NCBI RefSeq assembly: GCF_001653235.2
Contig: NC_035793.1
Location: 992,001-1,056,000, forward strand
Reading direction: 5' to 3'
DNA: 64,000 nt
Origin: Pochonia chlamydosporia 170
Lineage: Eukaryota > Ascomycota > Sordariomycetes > Hypocreales > Clavicipitaceae
Made by a program: the position numbers and the translations under genes. The notes below the pieces were generated by a model, which was not told the DNA's origin, did not search any database, and saw only the letters and a list, made by a program, of their open reading frames with translations. Every line of letters begins with the position of its first letter. The stretch's first letter is position 1. Shown one piece after another: positions 1-10,337 of this stretch.

Positions 1-2485
1 CTGATACGTTGGAGATTCAAGTAATCTGACATGCATCCGTGCATAATAGGGGCCCTTTCAATACCTTGTGCTCAGCCATCTCTTTTACTGCGAATGATCG
101 TCCCGAGTCATCATCCCCAGATTGATTGGATTCATGCTTGGCAACGAGCCCCGAGACAGAAGTATCTAGCCTGGGTTGTTGCTGAGCATTTCTTGCGCGT
201 GTTTTATAGGCCGTAAAATTTCTTTCACAACAGAGCGTTTTGATTGACAACAAACATATCTCAGGTCAGGGGTGGATCTCCTGCCATCGGCCTCAAGCAA
301 CATTTGAAGTTTGGAATGGGTTCGGTTCGCTCTCAGGCAGGCACTGTTCCTATTATCCGCCCTGCACACCTTGAGCATCGTGCTTCTGAGCTTGCCCACA
401 TCAATTTAAACTCGACCCTTCCAGGCAAGACCCAACAGGCCACGAGGGCAAACTAGCTTGGCACGGTTCCCATCTCGAATTACGGTAACTTGACCCGGTC
501 GGGCTATCAGTGCTCCAGTTGGGATCCGTGCAAGTTCTCAATCTTTCAATGTCGCAACAATGGGTGAATTGGACGCAGGGATAATAAAGTGAATGTATTG
601 TCCAGAAGACTGATCCGCAAGCGGCACGTCCCATTGACGATTGCCATATTAACCGACAATGGTGTCTCGTATTCATGGAGAAAGGAGACGTCAGCTCTTC
701 CACATTTGACGGTGCCCTGCATCACATCTCTGCGTCATTGTTGATGAAGGATGAGTTCCTGTCGGCCATTTCCATTATTGGCAGTGGATGATTCCGTAGC
801 AATGTGCAATGCTGCCAAATACCCAATTACCTTGCGTCCTTGTCCAACCAACGAACTGGCCAATTTCATGGGGGTTCCGGTGATGGGACACGGGCTGAAT
901 TTGCTGATGACCTTGAAAGCCTCGGTTGGAGTGATCTTCCGTAATGGGATCCAAAGAATCAAATAGTCGTTGTGGCTACGGCAAAGAAAGAAATTGGCCA
1001 ACATTGAACCACTCCACTGTTCACCGTTGCCCAATCGCCCCTATCCCTGAGATCCACGAGGCGTCGAAAAAAGGCTGGGAGCGTGAAGAAATGCCTGCTC
1101 ACTTACGACCACTAATCTGACACGATGCCTACTTCATGCTGAGCACCAAAGAAATAATAATGGCGGCAATGCACACCACTCTTCACCCCCCTTTTGCTAT
1201 AAACTCATTGAGACGTATTGGCTATCCCAGAGATTGGTATCAAAAGGCTTGGGCGAACTAGCTAACTACATATGTAATTTTGTCTCTCACACAACATTGA
1301 ACGGCATTGGCAGCTCCGATACTCCGCACAACTTTTGCAATTGTGCCTCGAGCAAGCAACTCATTGTCCCTCCAGTCCCCGCGCCATGCAAAATCGCTAT
1401 TGCACATGCACGCATTTGGTGCATGGTAATCTGTTTGAGGTCTCCCAGATGTCACAAAAGTGGCTCGTTAGCGGTCAGAGGCCTGGGTGGTACGAAAAGA
1501 CTGTTGATCCGGCAGAGTTGGTTCGGCATAAAAAACAATTCTCAACCTAATCAAATCCATCTACCGACCATCGAAGGATCAATAGAGTGCGAATTTATTT
1601 TCATACCTGCTTTATGTGGCTCACAAAAGAACAGCCTCGCGCCTCCTTTTTGGCCTGCACTTGTAGTGACGGATAAAGGGGATCGATTCATGAGGACGGT
1701 TTCACATCTGGAACAGATGGGCCATCAACGAAAAGTGTAATTTTTGAGGTTGTCATGAGCCTCCCTATCCTTATTAACGTGGGTAGCGGCTCGCAACTCT
1801 GCAAGTCGTACGGCCGCGATGTTTGGGGATTGCAGTGACAGGACACGATTCATTCAATTTTTGTGATAACAACTTGAAACTTCTCGCTCACGATTATGAG
1901 TCGTTTGGACCCGGCCAAAATTGCCCCCAACGAAGGAGGCAACACATGATATCTGATCTACCCGCCATAGCAGCGGTTAGAACCTGGCTTGGCCGTCTGG
2001 CCATTGCACGGAGTAGAAATTGCATCAAGAAAGACAGCCCATGGGTGGAACATGACACGAAGGTTGACCGTGCATTCGATCCTGCCCTGGGGTTGTCCAA
2101 TCGTCCCAGTCAGCGTCGCATTTGTTTCCACAATAGGATATATATTCTCTGAAGCAACCGCATCTAGGTTACACGGGCGGCTATTTACTGGCAGACACCC
2201 AGAGCAATATATGTGACCAGGCCGTGTCGCCCCGCAAGGGCGCTTTCCCAAGAAACATGGTTCGTGATTTGTATTATATCCATGCAGGATGAAGAACCAA
2301 CATGTAGACAAGGTAGTGCAGAAAACACGAACAAGGCTGGCCAGGCACTCTATTTATTACCAAGTAAATGGACGAAACTCCCGCCTCTTTCTATGCCTTC
2401 TGCTCACATTTAGTTTTGTCGAAGCCATCATAATGTTGGCAGAAGTATGTGTTTATCATCGCGTCAAAGCTACGCCAGGCTGAGC
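1..2485. other. Gene-free left flank
   Basis: I see no supportable gene here. The longest open frame runs from 1234 to 1740 on the plus strand (168 codons). It is cysteine-, serine- and proline-rich without any motif I recognise, and it has no splice-linked partner. No tRNA, transposon end or long repeat was visible. The last part is presumably the promoter of the mannosyltransferase that starts at 2486. Confidence 0.5.
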
Positions 2486-3811
2486 ATGTCTCGCAGGTTA
2501 AATTTACTTACACCCCCTTTAATTCTCTTCTTCATTTTCGCTTTCACTTTTTATATAAGGAGAGATCAGCTGCTACAGCCCCTAACGTTGACTCGACATG
2601 ACGGTGGCATCCCGAGTCGGCCAAGCTGGTCACTTGTCGAGGATGGTAAGTTTGTCGCATGGCCCATGCAGATTGAAGTATCTAACCTGAGCTGTGTGCT
2701 GTTACTAGGTGCCATTCTACCCTCGTCCAATATTACCCAGTATCTTGGGGCAATTTTTAATGCACAATCATCCACGTTACCAAATCTTGAGTGCCCTGCG
2801 ATCAACACAACACGATACGATGCGCTCAAGGTCAAGGGCTTTTCAGGCCCTGCAACCAAATATTTCTTCGCACTAAACTTGCGACAAAATCTCGTCCTGC
2901 TGCCTCGACTCATTGGCAGTATAGTTGAAGCAAGTAGATTCCTTGGCCCAGAGCATTGCACCTTGTCCATTGTCGAGGGCAACTCCCCGGATGGTACTGC
3001 AGATGTTCTGTCTGCACTTCGGCCAGCGCTGGAAAGCGTTGGAATAACATACTATTTGAAATCGTCGGAAATAGATCCTAGCGAGGATGATCGGATTGGC
3101 CGCCTTGCGCGGCTGCGAAATCTGGCTTTGGCACCTCTCTTTGATGTCCCTGGAAAGGCGACGAAGGATACGACTGTTGTATTTCTAAACGACGTATCTG
3201 CCTGTGCCGAAGATATACTAGAGTTGCTTCACCAGAAGAAATCCCTTGGCGCCGACATGACATGCGCAATGGACTGGACTCATGCTGCCAAAGACCCAAC
3301 CTTCTATGATGTGTGGGTTGCTCGCAGCATTGATGGAGATTCCTTTTTCGACATTCCGCCGAATGGAAGTTGGGATTCTGCGTGGAATATATTCTGGAAC
3401 GCGGAGAAGACCCGAACTCGATTCCTTGACAAGCGACCTTTCCAGGTATTCTCTTGTTGGAACGGTGCCACAGCCTTCACTGCCGAACCCATTATCAAGC
3501 AGACGGTTCGCTTTAGATCAGCAAACGAAGCAGCTGGCGAGTGCATGCAGGGGGAACCGCAACTGTTTTGTAAAGATTTATGGGCCAAAGGCTACCGCAA
3601 GATCGCTGTTATACCATCAGTCAACTTGGAGTATTCGATTGAAAAGGGAAAGATGATTAAAGAAGCCAAGGGCTTTACTTCAGACAATGTGGCAAACCAA
3701 GACGCCGCCGGAGACAAGATAGACTGGAAGGGTGATCCGCCTGAGAAAGTTAAATGCATGCCAACTTGGGGAAACCAATATTGGCAGCTGTGGAATGAGA
3801 CGTTGAAATGA
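2486..3811 (+). CDS. CMT1/CAP59-like alpha-1,3-mannosyltransferase (GT69)
   Basis: This is a probable Golgi type II membrane glycosyltransferase of family GT69, the family of the cryptococcal capsule proteins CMT1 and CAP59, which adds alpha-1,3-linked mannose. Exons are 2486-2645 and 2709-3811, giving about 420 aa. The 63-nt intron has a GTAAG donor, a CTAAC branch point and a TAG acceptor. It is a multiple of three without a stop, so a plain reading frame hides it. An in-frame ATG at 2447 exists, but 2486 puts the hydrophobic anchor (residues about 8-22) right after a short basic cytosolic tail. Family-like segments are the FFALNLRQN block, VEGNSPDGT, the FLNDV acidic motif (candidate metal and donor site), a YDVW block and a CWNG block near the C-terminus. 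The specific sugar acceptor cannot be read from the sequence. Confidence 0.85.
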   Translation: MSRRLNLLTPPLILFFIFAFTFYIRRDQLLQPLTLTRHDGGIPSRPSWSLVEDGKFVAWPMQIEVSNLSCVLLLGAILPSSNITQYLGAIFNAQSSTLPNLECPAINTTRYDALKVKGFSGPATKYFFALNLRQNLVLLPRLIGSIVEASRFLGPEHCTLSIVEGNSPDGTADVLSALRPALESVGITYYLKSSEIDPSEDDRIGRLARLRNLALAPLFDVPGKATKDTTVVFLNDVSACAEDILELLHQKKSLGADMTCAMDWTHAAKDPTFYDVWVARSIDGDSFFDIPPNGSWDSAWNIFWNAEKTRTRFLDKRPFQVFSCWNGATAFTAEPIIKQTVRFRSANEAAGECMQGEPQLFCKDLWAKGYRKIAVIPSVNLEYSIEKGKMIKEAKGFTSDNVANQDAAGDKIDWKGDPPEKVKCMPTWGNQYWQLWNETLK

Positions 3812-4795
3812 TAGGCGCCTGGGTACATGGACTCTGTGTAGTTTGGGGAAAATTCACATTTCATACCTCGGGCTAGAGCCAGCATAGGATCGGCCGATTA
3901 GTTCGTTCCCATGCTACGCAAGGATAGAGACTGTTTGTTTTGGGAAATTATCAGTTGATCAGATGTAATGGTGTTTCTAGAATGTTTACATAGAGATGGC
4001 ATGTTGCATAGAGATTCATGGGCAATGCGCAAGGCCTCATTGGATACAATTTGAGAATGACGGGCATGAACTATTGGCTACACAGCATATCCCTCCTCAC
4101 TTGCCAAGCGACATGTTCTCTGAAAAGCAGCATTGTCCCATTCCAAAACGGCCAGCCATACAGCAAGCTAATTAACAACCGCGCCAACGATGCAACATCT
4201 CGACAATCATCTAAATTACCGTCGTACGTTTTACCGTCTTCCCCATTGGACCGGCAAATATAAGTCAACAGAAACTGGAGCCGACGGCACTGGCCTAGCT
4301 TCCAATGTAACATCATCAATACTGAATGTTGTGAATTACCCCGATTCCCCCGCGGTGGCTTTGCCGATCCGCCTGCAACCGCATCAACTTCAAGCAGTCG
4401 ACCGTTGCTGCCCCGCAGACTTGATGCCGTTTTAAGCGTTCGATTACAACCGCAATGGAACAATACGGTGGTGGGATTCTGCGTTACGACAGTGTGGCGC
4501 CGTCGATTCGCTCGGTTGCATGTCAAGCTTAGGAAGCAAGGGTAGATATCTCATGGTAGTTGATACGTCCCCGCCTCTACTTTGTTATTTATACTGCTGG
4601 CTTGTCAATAACGCCTTCCTCCTTGCAGAAGGTTGTCCAGAGATCGACGCTACTTGGTTGTGCTTGAGCGGAAGCGCACCAATAAATTGAGGCTTCTCTG
4701 ACGTATGCGCTGACTGTTCCCTAAGAGCTTGAATTTATTTGATTCTAATACTAGCTTGACTTGTTCATGCCGGCTGTTCCCCAACTCTTTTTTAC
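3812..4795. other. Intergenic region between mannosyltransferase and alpha-galactosidase
   Basis: This stretch of about 1 kb holds the 3' flank of the mannosyltransferase and the upstream region of the alpha-galactosidase. Short open frames on both strands show no recognisable domain. I see nothing else supportable besides the TATA box at its right end. Confidence 0.5.
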
Positions 4796-4802
4796 TATAT
4801 AA
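4796..4802 (+). promoter_or_regulatory. TATA box of the alpha-galactosidase gene
   Basis: TATATAA lies 86 bp before the chosen ATG at 4888, a usual distance for a fungal TATA element, and no other gene lies between. Confidence 0.55.
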
Positions 4803-4887
4803 GGTGTGTTCTGGAACATTTCTTAGCTTCTTGAATATTCTAGAACATCAAAAACTGACTAATGCTTTGGCTTTGAGTTGTCCAAAG

Positions 4888-6501
4888 ATGAAGCAACAAA
4901 TTATGGCGAATTCTTGGTCCAAGTTACTGTGGTTGGGGTATGTCGCTGGTGGTGCCCAGGCGACGAATGTGCCCAGAGATCCGTCTGTAAGTACAATGTT
5001 GTGAAGATGTGTTGTTCCTTTCTGATTCGCGTTACATAGGGCAAACTTCCTACTCTTGGATGGAACTCTTGGAATGCGTACCATTGTGATATCAACGAGC
5101 AGCATTTCCTTGATGCGGCCAAGGCGATGGTCGATACGGGCTTGCGCGATGCCGGATACAACTATGTGAACAGTGGGTGCCACCGGGTATCTGTTTGGAT
5201 ATTTCGAGCATATGCTGACCTTTTATAGTCGATGACTGTTGGTCTGAGAAGACTGGGCGTGTTAATGGGCACATGGCCGTCAATGTGACCCGCTTCCCCG
5301 ACGGTCTCGATGGGCTTTCTAAGAAGATTCATGATATGAAGCTCAAGTTTGGCATCTACAGCAGTACGTTTACTTCACAGTTGTATATTGCCGAACAAGA
5401 AGTTGACTGACCTGGCGATAGCGGCTGGCACGCTCACCTGCGCGGGATACCCTGCCAGTTTGGAATATGAAGACGTCGATGCCGCCGACTTTGCAAAATG
5501 GGGTGTTGACTGTAAGTTTCCGCACCTTCGTCTTCCTAGACTCTCTTCATAATACAAGGCACACACTAACATATGATAGACCTGAAATAGTACGAGTTCA
5601 CAACACTACCCAGCCATACAAGACCCACGCCCGCTAACACCCTCACAGCGACAACTGCAACGTCCCCAGCAACTGGCAAGACCAATACATCTTCTGCGAA
5701 GAAGACGGCGCCAAGATCGGCTTCAACGGCACGTGCAGCCGCGACCAAAACCCCAAACTCGCCCCCGACGGCTACGACTGGAGCAAGTCCAAGTCCGCCG
5801 AACGCTTCAACCGCATGCGCGACGCGCTCTCCAAGCAAGACCGCGAGATCCTCTACAACCTCTGCATCTGGGGCACCGCCGACGTCTTCTCATGGGGCAA
5901 AAACACGGCGATAAGCTGGCGCATGAGCGGAGACATCAGCCCGAACTGGGGCTCCGTCATGCACATCCTCAACATGAACTCGTTCAAGATGAACACTGTC
6001 GACTTTTACGCCCACAACGATGCGGACATGCTTGAGGTCGGCAACGGGGACTTGACGCCCGCGGAGACACGCTCCCACTTTGCGCTGTGGGCGGCCATGA
6101 AGTCCCCCTTGCTTATTGGCACGGATTTGCAGAAGTTGAGTGCGGATAACTTGAAGATTTTGAAGAATAAGTATCTGCTTGCGTTTAATCAGGATGATAG
6201 GTTTGGGAAGCCGGCTACGCCGTATAAGTGGGGTGTGAATCCCAACTGGACTTATAATAGTACTAATCCTGCGGAGTTTTGGGCTGGGCAGTCTAAGAAT
6301 GGGCACTTGGTGCTGATGCTGAATACTCTTGGGGGCACGGTGAAGAAGACGGCCAAGTGGAGTGAGATTCCGGGGTTAGGTGGGAGGAAGTATCGGGTTA
6401 CGGATGTGTGGTCTGGTAAGGACTTGGGGTGCTTGAAGGAGTATTCTGCTGATGTTGCTGCTCATGATACGGCTGCTATTTTGGTTGGTCGGAGATGCTA
6501 G
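4888..6501 (+). CDS. Secreted alpha-galactosidase, GH27
   Basis: This enzyme should release terminal alpha-1,6-galactose from raffinose-type oligosaccharides and galactomannan outside the cell. Six exons (4888-4986, 5040-5172, 5229-5363, 5422-5511, 5580-5589, 5649-6501) join to about 439 aa with a closed frame. The N-terminus is a signal peptide (hydrophobic core LLWLGYVAGGAQA), followed by the GH27 opening GWNSWNAYHC. GIYSTAGTLTCAG and the nucleophile motif KYDNCN (Asp about 157) are built only by splicing. The acid/base Asp sits in RMSGD (about 251), and the beta-sandwich domain ends the protein. The fifth exon is only 10 nt and supplies codons of the YLKY stretch just before the nucleophile. 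Several NxS/T sites suggest N-glycosylation. An alternative ATG at 4903 is in frame. The family call is firm; the substrate preference is not shown by the sequence. Confidence 0.93.
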
Positions 6502-6883
6502 GTTTGTGTACATGCAAGTTGGTCGTGATACATGGTTACTTGTATTCAGAGTTGCGAAGGTGTGGACATGTTGCCGAGATGTTTATTCGTACTTGGTCAA
6601 CTGTAGACTGACAGTCTGTTTTGCTCACTTGATCTAGAGAAATTGTGGTTATCCGCAATGCTATTTTGTAGTTGGTGTTAAATGAGCACTTACAACAGTC
6701 ACAACCATTCCTTGTAATGTCAAGTCGGCAATTCAACTTGGTGAAAATGTTACAAACGCCTTCCAAGTAACGCTGCAAAATAATCCCCCAAAACCATTCA
6801 GCACCCTGCAAAATTTTCTCTCCCGTTCTGCCCCGTCCTCGGTTCTAGGCCACACCATTTAACTTGGGTGGCGTCGATTAGTG

Positions 6884-6892
6884 TTATCAGAT
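6884..6892 (-). promoter_or_regulatory. Iron-type GATA site (ATCWGATAA), left arm
   Basis: TTATCAGAT is the reverse complement of ATCTGATAA, a perfect match to the ATCWGATAA consensus bound by the iron-responsive GATA repressors SreA, URBS1 and Fep1. It sits head to head with a second site 2 bp away. That the factor binds here is inferred. Confidence 0.55.
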
Positions 6893-6894
6893 CA

Positions 6895-6903
6895 ATCAGA
6901 TAA
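6895..6903 (+). promoter_or_regulatory. Iron-type GATA site (ATCWGATAA), right arm
   Basis: ATCAGATAA is a perfect ATCWGATAA match on the plus strand and forms an inverted pair with the site at 6884-6892. The nearest downstream start is the FAD oxidoreductase at 7258. The alpha-galactosidase ends upstream on the same strand, so the pair most plausibly serves the oxidoreductase. Confidence 0.55.
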
Positions 6904-7257
6904 CGCACCATGATTCCACGACCCACCACTTCATCCTCGCCAAGCCCCAAATTCCCTCTTCACCCCTGGTCTCATCACGGGCTTTTACCCTCAAGACAGC
7001 TCGGTGATTTCGGGTCCAGGCCCCCAATAATGTCATGCCTTCTTTAATGCATCACACCATGCTTCGGACGCATATCGGCGCGGATCTAGCTCGGAATACC
7101 CATGGAGTTTTCGAACCATCCGTGGATCCGAGCTGAATGACCCTTGTGGAATTGACATATGAATAAAACGACAGAGTCTATTTTCTCATCTGCTTCTGCT
7201 CGATTCTCTTCCTGCGCTTAATATTCTGCCACGTCTTGAAACTGAGCACCAGTCACA

Positions 7258-8666
7258 ATGTTCGGCAAGCTAGGGCTGTACGCCCGCGTTGCGAGCTACA
7301 TACTCATCGTTCTAGGCGAAGAACTCAAATATGTCTTCACCACAGCCATGGTGCGTCACCGCGCACGATTCTTCGGAAGCACACCATCCACCGAGCGAGA
7401 CCGTACGATTGTCATTGTCGGCGCATCCTTTGCAGGACACCACGTCGCTCGCCTAGTCGCTGGTCAATTGTCGCCTAAGAGTCGGTATCGCGTTGTGGTT
7501 ATTGAGCCAAATTCCCACTTCCAATTTACGTGGGTTCTGCCACGATTCTGCGTCATCAAAGATCACGAGCACAAGGCTTTTATTCCGTATGGGAAATACG
7601 TCCAGTGTTTGCCTGGGGTGCTCGAATGGATTCAAGACCGGGTGGTGAGCATCGACAAGACGCATGTTCGGTTGGAGAATAGCGGCGAGGCAATCAAGTA
7701 CGACTACCTTGTTATTGCGACTGGGTCCGGTGTAAAGACTGGTTTGCCGTCGCGCGTAAACGCCACTGAGAAGCGTGTTGGCGTGGAACTGCTTCGCGAG
7801 GTTCAGTCGGGGATTGAGGCTGCTCAGACGGCGGTGGTGGTGGGCGGTGGTGCTGCAGGCGTTGAGGTTGCTACTGATGCGAAGGATTTGTATCCTGATA
7901 AACACATTGTCTTGGTTCATTCGCGGTCGGCGGTCATGCATAGGTTTGGCAAGAGGCTGCAGGATGAGGCGCTGGAAGGGCTCAACAGATTGGGCGTGGA
8001 GGTTATTCTCGAGGATAGAGTGGTTGATGAAGATTCTGTGGCGAAAAAGGTGACTTTGAGGTCTGGGAGAGAAATTGCCTGCGATCTTTTTGTAAGTCCT
8101 TCGCCCTTGAGTCCATTGGGATATCCTAACGTGATATAGCTCAACTGCACTGGACAATCTCCATGCTCCGAAATCCTCACCTCCTTATCACCACAGTCCA
8201 TATCCGCCAATGGATACATCAAAGTCAAGCCGACGCTTCAGATTGATGATGATGAGTTCCCCAACGTGTACGCTTGCGGAGAGGTTACAGATACTGAGAC
8301 ACCGTGTCCGAATGCTCGCTCGGCGATGCGCCAAGCGGCCACGGTGGCGGGAAATGTGTTGAGGGTTGTGGATGGCAAGAAGCCCAAGTACAAGTATAGG
8401 CATCACTGGGTGGATACGTTTATCAAGTTGACGCTTGGTCTGGTGAGTTGCAGTTTGCCCGTTATCTCTTTTCGATTGTAATCTGACTTGACTTGTTCCA
8501 GGACCGTTCTGCAACCTTTATGGGGGATGGGCATTCGGACTTGATGTTCAAAACGCAGGACAAGGACGTCACATTGATGATTACCTCGACCTGGGCAAGA
8601 ATGGGACTAACACCATTCGAGGATGAGTATGATAACAAGGAGTCGGACGCCAAGGGTGAGGCTTAG
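7258..8666 (+). CDS. AIF/FSP1-like FAD-dependent NAD(P)H oxidoreductase
   Basis: This is a pyridine-nucleotide-disulfide-reductase fold protein of the AMID/AIFM2 (FSP1) type. Relatives move electrons from NAD(P)H to quinones at membranes. Exons 7258-8091, 8140-8442 and 8502-8666 give 433 aa, and both introns have GTAAG or GTGAG donors. An N-terminal hydrophobic stretch (about 7-20) could hold it on a membrane. The FAD Rossmann motif is VGASFAG (about 54-60), the NAD(P)H Rossmann motif is VVGGGAAG (about 194-201), and the C-terminal FAD motif is VYACGEVTD. The start has a good CACAATG context. The promoter carries an inverted pair of iron-type GATA sites, which would fit iron-dependent control. 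The next gene converges from the other strand 55 bp away. The physiological acceptor is unknown, and no apoptotic role can be read from sequence. Confidence 0.85.
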
Positions 8667-8721
8667 AGTCAGCTTAAGAATTGTTCATTGTTCAATAATA
8701 TCCCGCTATCAGCGCCTCGAT

Positions 8722-9597
8722 CTAATTAAACCGAGAAACCCAAACATCCATAGTCCTAACCTTTTCGCCGTCCAACAATCCAACAGCACCAATGACGGCC
8801 TCCCTCGCCGAGAGCAGCGTAGTCCTGAGCGTCACATCCTTGATGTACTTGTCAATCTCCCCCAAAAACCACTTACTCTTCACAGTCCCAATCTCCCACG
8901 ATCCATCCAGGAGTCCTACCTCCGGAACAACAACATCCTCCTTCTCAAGCTCCCACCCACCCCTCTTCGCAGCATCCTTAATGTTCAACGGGCCCAAAAG
9001 GCAGCGAATATTAGCCTCGCTCCCCTTGTTATGCGCCTCAAGCGTAGCACGAGCAATAGCAGCCATGACATGTGGCACAGCAGCCTTCTCCCTCGCAGTG
9101 AGCGCATACTCCGCAACCAGGAGTTTCGCAGCACGCCCCTTCAACGCAGCTAGCATCTTGTCCAGCGTGTCCGGCCCGTCAAAGTACCAGATACAGTGTG
9201 CCAATACCACGTAATCCCACTTCTGGCCGGGGTTATCGCCCAGGAACTTGACGGGCTCGGCGTTGTGCCATGTAATTCGGTCACCGACAGGACCGGCAGA
9301 CAGGTGAGCCTGCGCCTGGGCAAGTGTGAATGGCGCGCCATAGTCCGGAGGGCCGGGATCTACGGCGTCAACATGGCCGTTGGGACCGACGGCTTCGGCA
9401 AGGACAGCGGTGGTTGTTCCCTGGCCGCAGCCGATTTCCAGGACTTTGCTCCCTTGCGGGATTTGCCATGAGTTGATGAGCTTGATGCGGTGTTCTGCCT
9501 GGCCAATTTCAATGTCGATGTGTTTGGGGTCATCGAGGATGGCGTACGAGGCGATTTTGTTGGCGGCTTCAGCCGGAAGGGGGTTAAAGGACGACAT
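8722..9597 (-). CDS. SAM-dependent methyltransferase, class I
   Basis: This is an intronless 291-aa class I methyltransferase. Motif I is VLEIGCGQG (about 52-60), followed by an acidic residue at the end of strand 2 (VDAVDP), which binds the ribose of S-adenosylmethionine. A YVVLAHCIWYF segment matches the post-I/motif IV region. The size and the missing targeting signal suggest a cytosolic small-molecule methyltransferase, but the substrate is not visible. It converges on the FAD oxidoreductase and diverges from the NTF2-like gene at 10338, sharing a 740-bp promoter with a TATA-like element at 9652-9657 and bZIP-type motifs. Its role in a metabolite pathway with the neighbouring carrier, P450 and glycosyltransferase is only inferred from context. 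Confidence 0.85.
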   Translation of the reverse strand: MSSFNPLPAEAANKIASYAILDDPKHIDIEIGQAEHRIKLINSWQIPQGSKVLEIGCGQGTTTAVLAEAVGPNGHVDAVDPGPPDYGAPFTLAQAQAHLSAGPVGDRITWHNAEPVKFLGDNPGQKWDYVVLAHCIWYFDGPDTLDKMLAALKGRAAKLLVAEYALTAREKAAVPHVMAAIARATLEAHNKGSEANIRCLLGPLNIKDAAKRGGWELEKEDVVVPEVGLLDGSWEIGTVKSKWFLGEIDKYIKDVTLRTTLLSAREAVIGAVGLLDGEKVRTMDVWVSRFN

Positions 9598-9651
9598 TGT
9601 GTTTTGGTTGCTTGTGGATATGGATAGATATTGGCGGGAATTGTCCCCTCA

Positions 9652-9657
9652 TTTATA
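9652..9657 (-). promoter_or_regulatory. TATA-like element of the methyltransferase gene
   Basis: On the minus strand the bases read TATAAA, about 55 bp before the ATG at 9597. Confidence 0.4.
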
Positions 9658-9712
9658 TTTGTGTTGTTTACCTGAGGGTATCATGATGTCTTGGCCTGCC
9701 ATGGCGTGTCGT

Positions 9713-9731
9713 ATTGAGTCTGTGACTCAAT
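9713..9731. promoter_or_regulatory. Palindrome with bZIP-type TGACTCA core
   Basis: ATTGAGTC and GACTCAAT form perfect 8-bp inverted arms around a 3-nt spacer. The right arm contains TGACTCA (9723-9729), the Gcn4/AP-1 consensus. It lies between two divergent starts, so it could act on both genes. Confidence 0.45.
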
Positions 9732-9851
9732 GGTTGCTGACGGTGGAGATTCTTCTCCCCGCAATTGGCGTCAATTTGGTTGCAGTTGGTTGACTCTTAC
9801 TTGCAAATCAGGGGAAATGGACCAGTAAATTGGCGCTGACTACTTTGTGGT

Positions 9852-9858
9852 TGAGTCA
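9852..9858. promoter_or_regulatory. Second TGAGTCA site
   Basis: TGAGTCA is an exact Gcn4/AP-1-type heptamer inside the same divergent promoter. A single heptamer alone is weak evidence. Confidence 0.35.
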
Positions 9859-10337
9859 AATGTGTGACTGGCGCAGTTGAAGACATGCAATAAGTTAATC
9901 TCCTTCCAGAATGGGCAACAAGTTGGTTAGTGGCGTTGAGGTTTTGGCGACTCAGACTCACACAGCGCTTACTTTAGCCGAGAGCCATTGAGCTGGAAAC
10001 TAGAGCTTCATAGTAAACCAGATAGGAATTTTACATCCAGAAACTAAAGGGGCCGGATCGCCGTCGATACCAGGACCGCGTCAATCAACCACATTGACCC
10101 CTTGCGCCGAAGCTCATCATCATGGCACCGTGTTGGCCGCCCACGCAAGTTCCATTCGTGAGAACTTTCGAAAATTCACAGCAATCATAGAATAAATACA
10201 AAACGTTCACTACCTAACTCCAAGAATACTTGGCAGCCACGTGATGTGGCTGATCATCACCATCCAACCTGTCGCATCCCATCGTGAAGCACCCGAACTA
10301 ACCCTCCTCCCCTTCCAGCATCAATGTTGCCGCAACA

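Larger units (their letters stand above)
6502..7257. other. Intergenic region upstream of the FAD oxidoreductase
   Basis: This stretch holds the 3' flank of the alpha-galactosidase and the promoter of the oxidoreductase at 7258. Its only clear structure is the inverted pair of GATA-type iron motifs at 6884-6903, about 360 bp before the ATG. Confidence 0.55.
9598..10337. promoter_or_regulatory. Shared divergent promoter, methyltransferase / NTF2-like gene
   Basis: This 740-bp region lies between two divergent starts. It contains a TATA-like element for the minus-strand gene (9652-9657), an 8-bp palindrome around a TGACTCA site (9713-9731) and a separate TGAGTCA at 9852-9858. It has no coding potential I can support. 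Confidence 0.5.

Noticed and set aside
1234..1740. 168-codon open frame in the left flank
   Set aside because: No domain, no signal, no splice-linked continuation, and its composition looks random. Frames of this length occur by chance in several spacers here.
2545..2560. TATATAAGG as a TATA box
   Set aside because: It lies inside the mannosyltransferase first exon and encodes part of the membrane anchor region.
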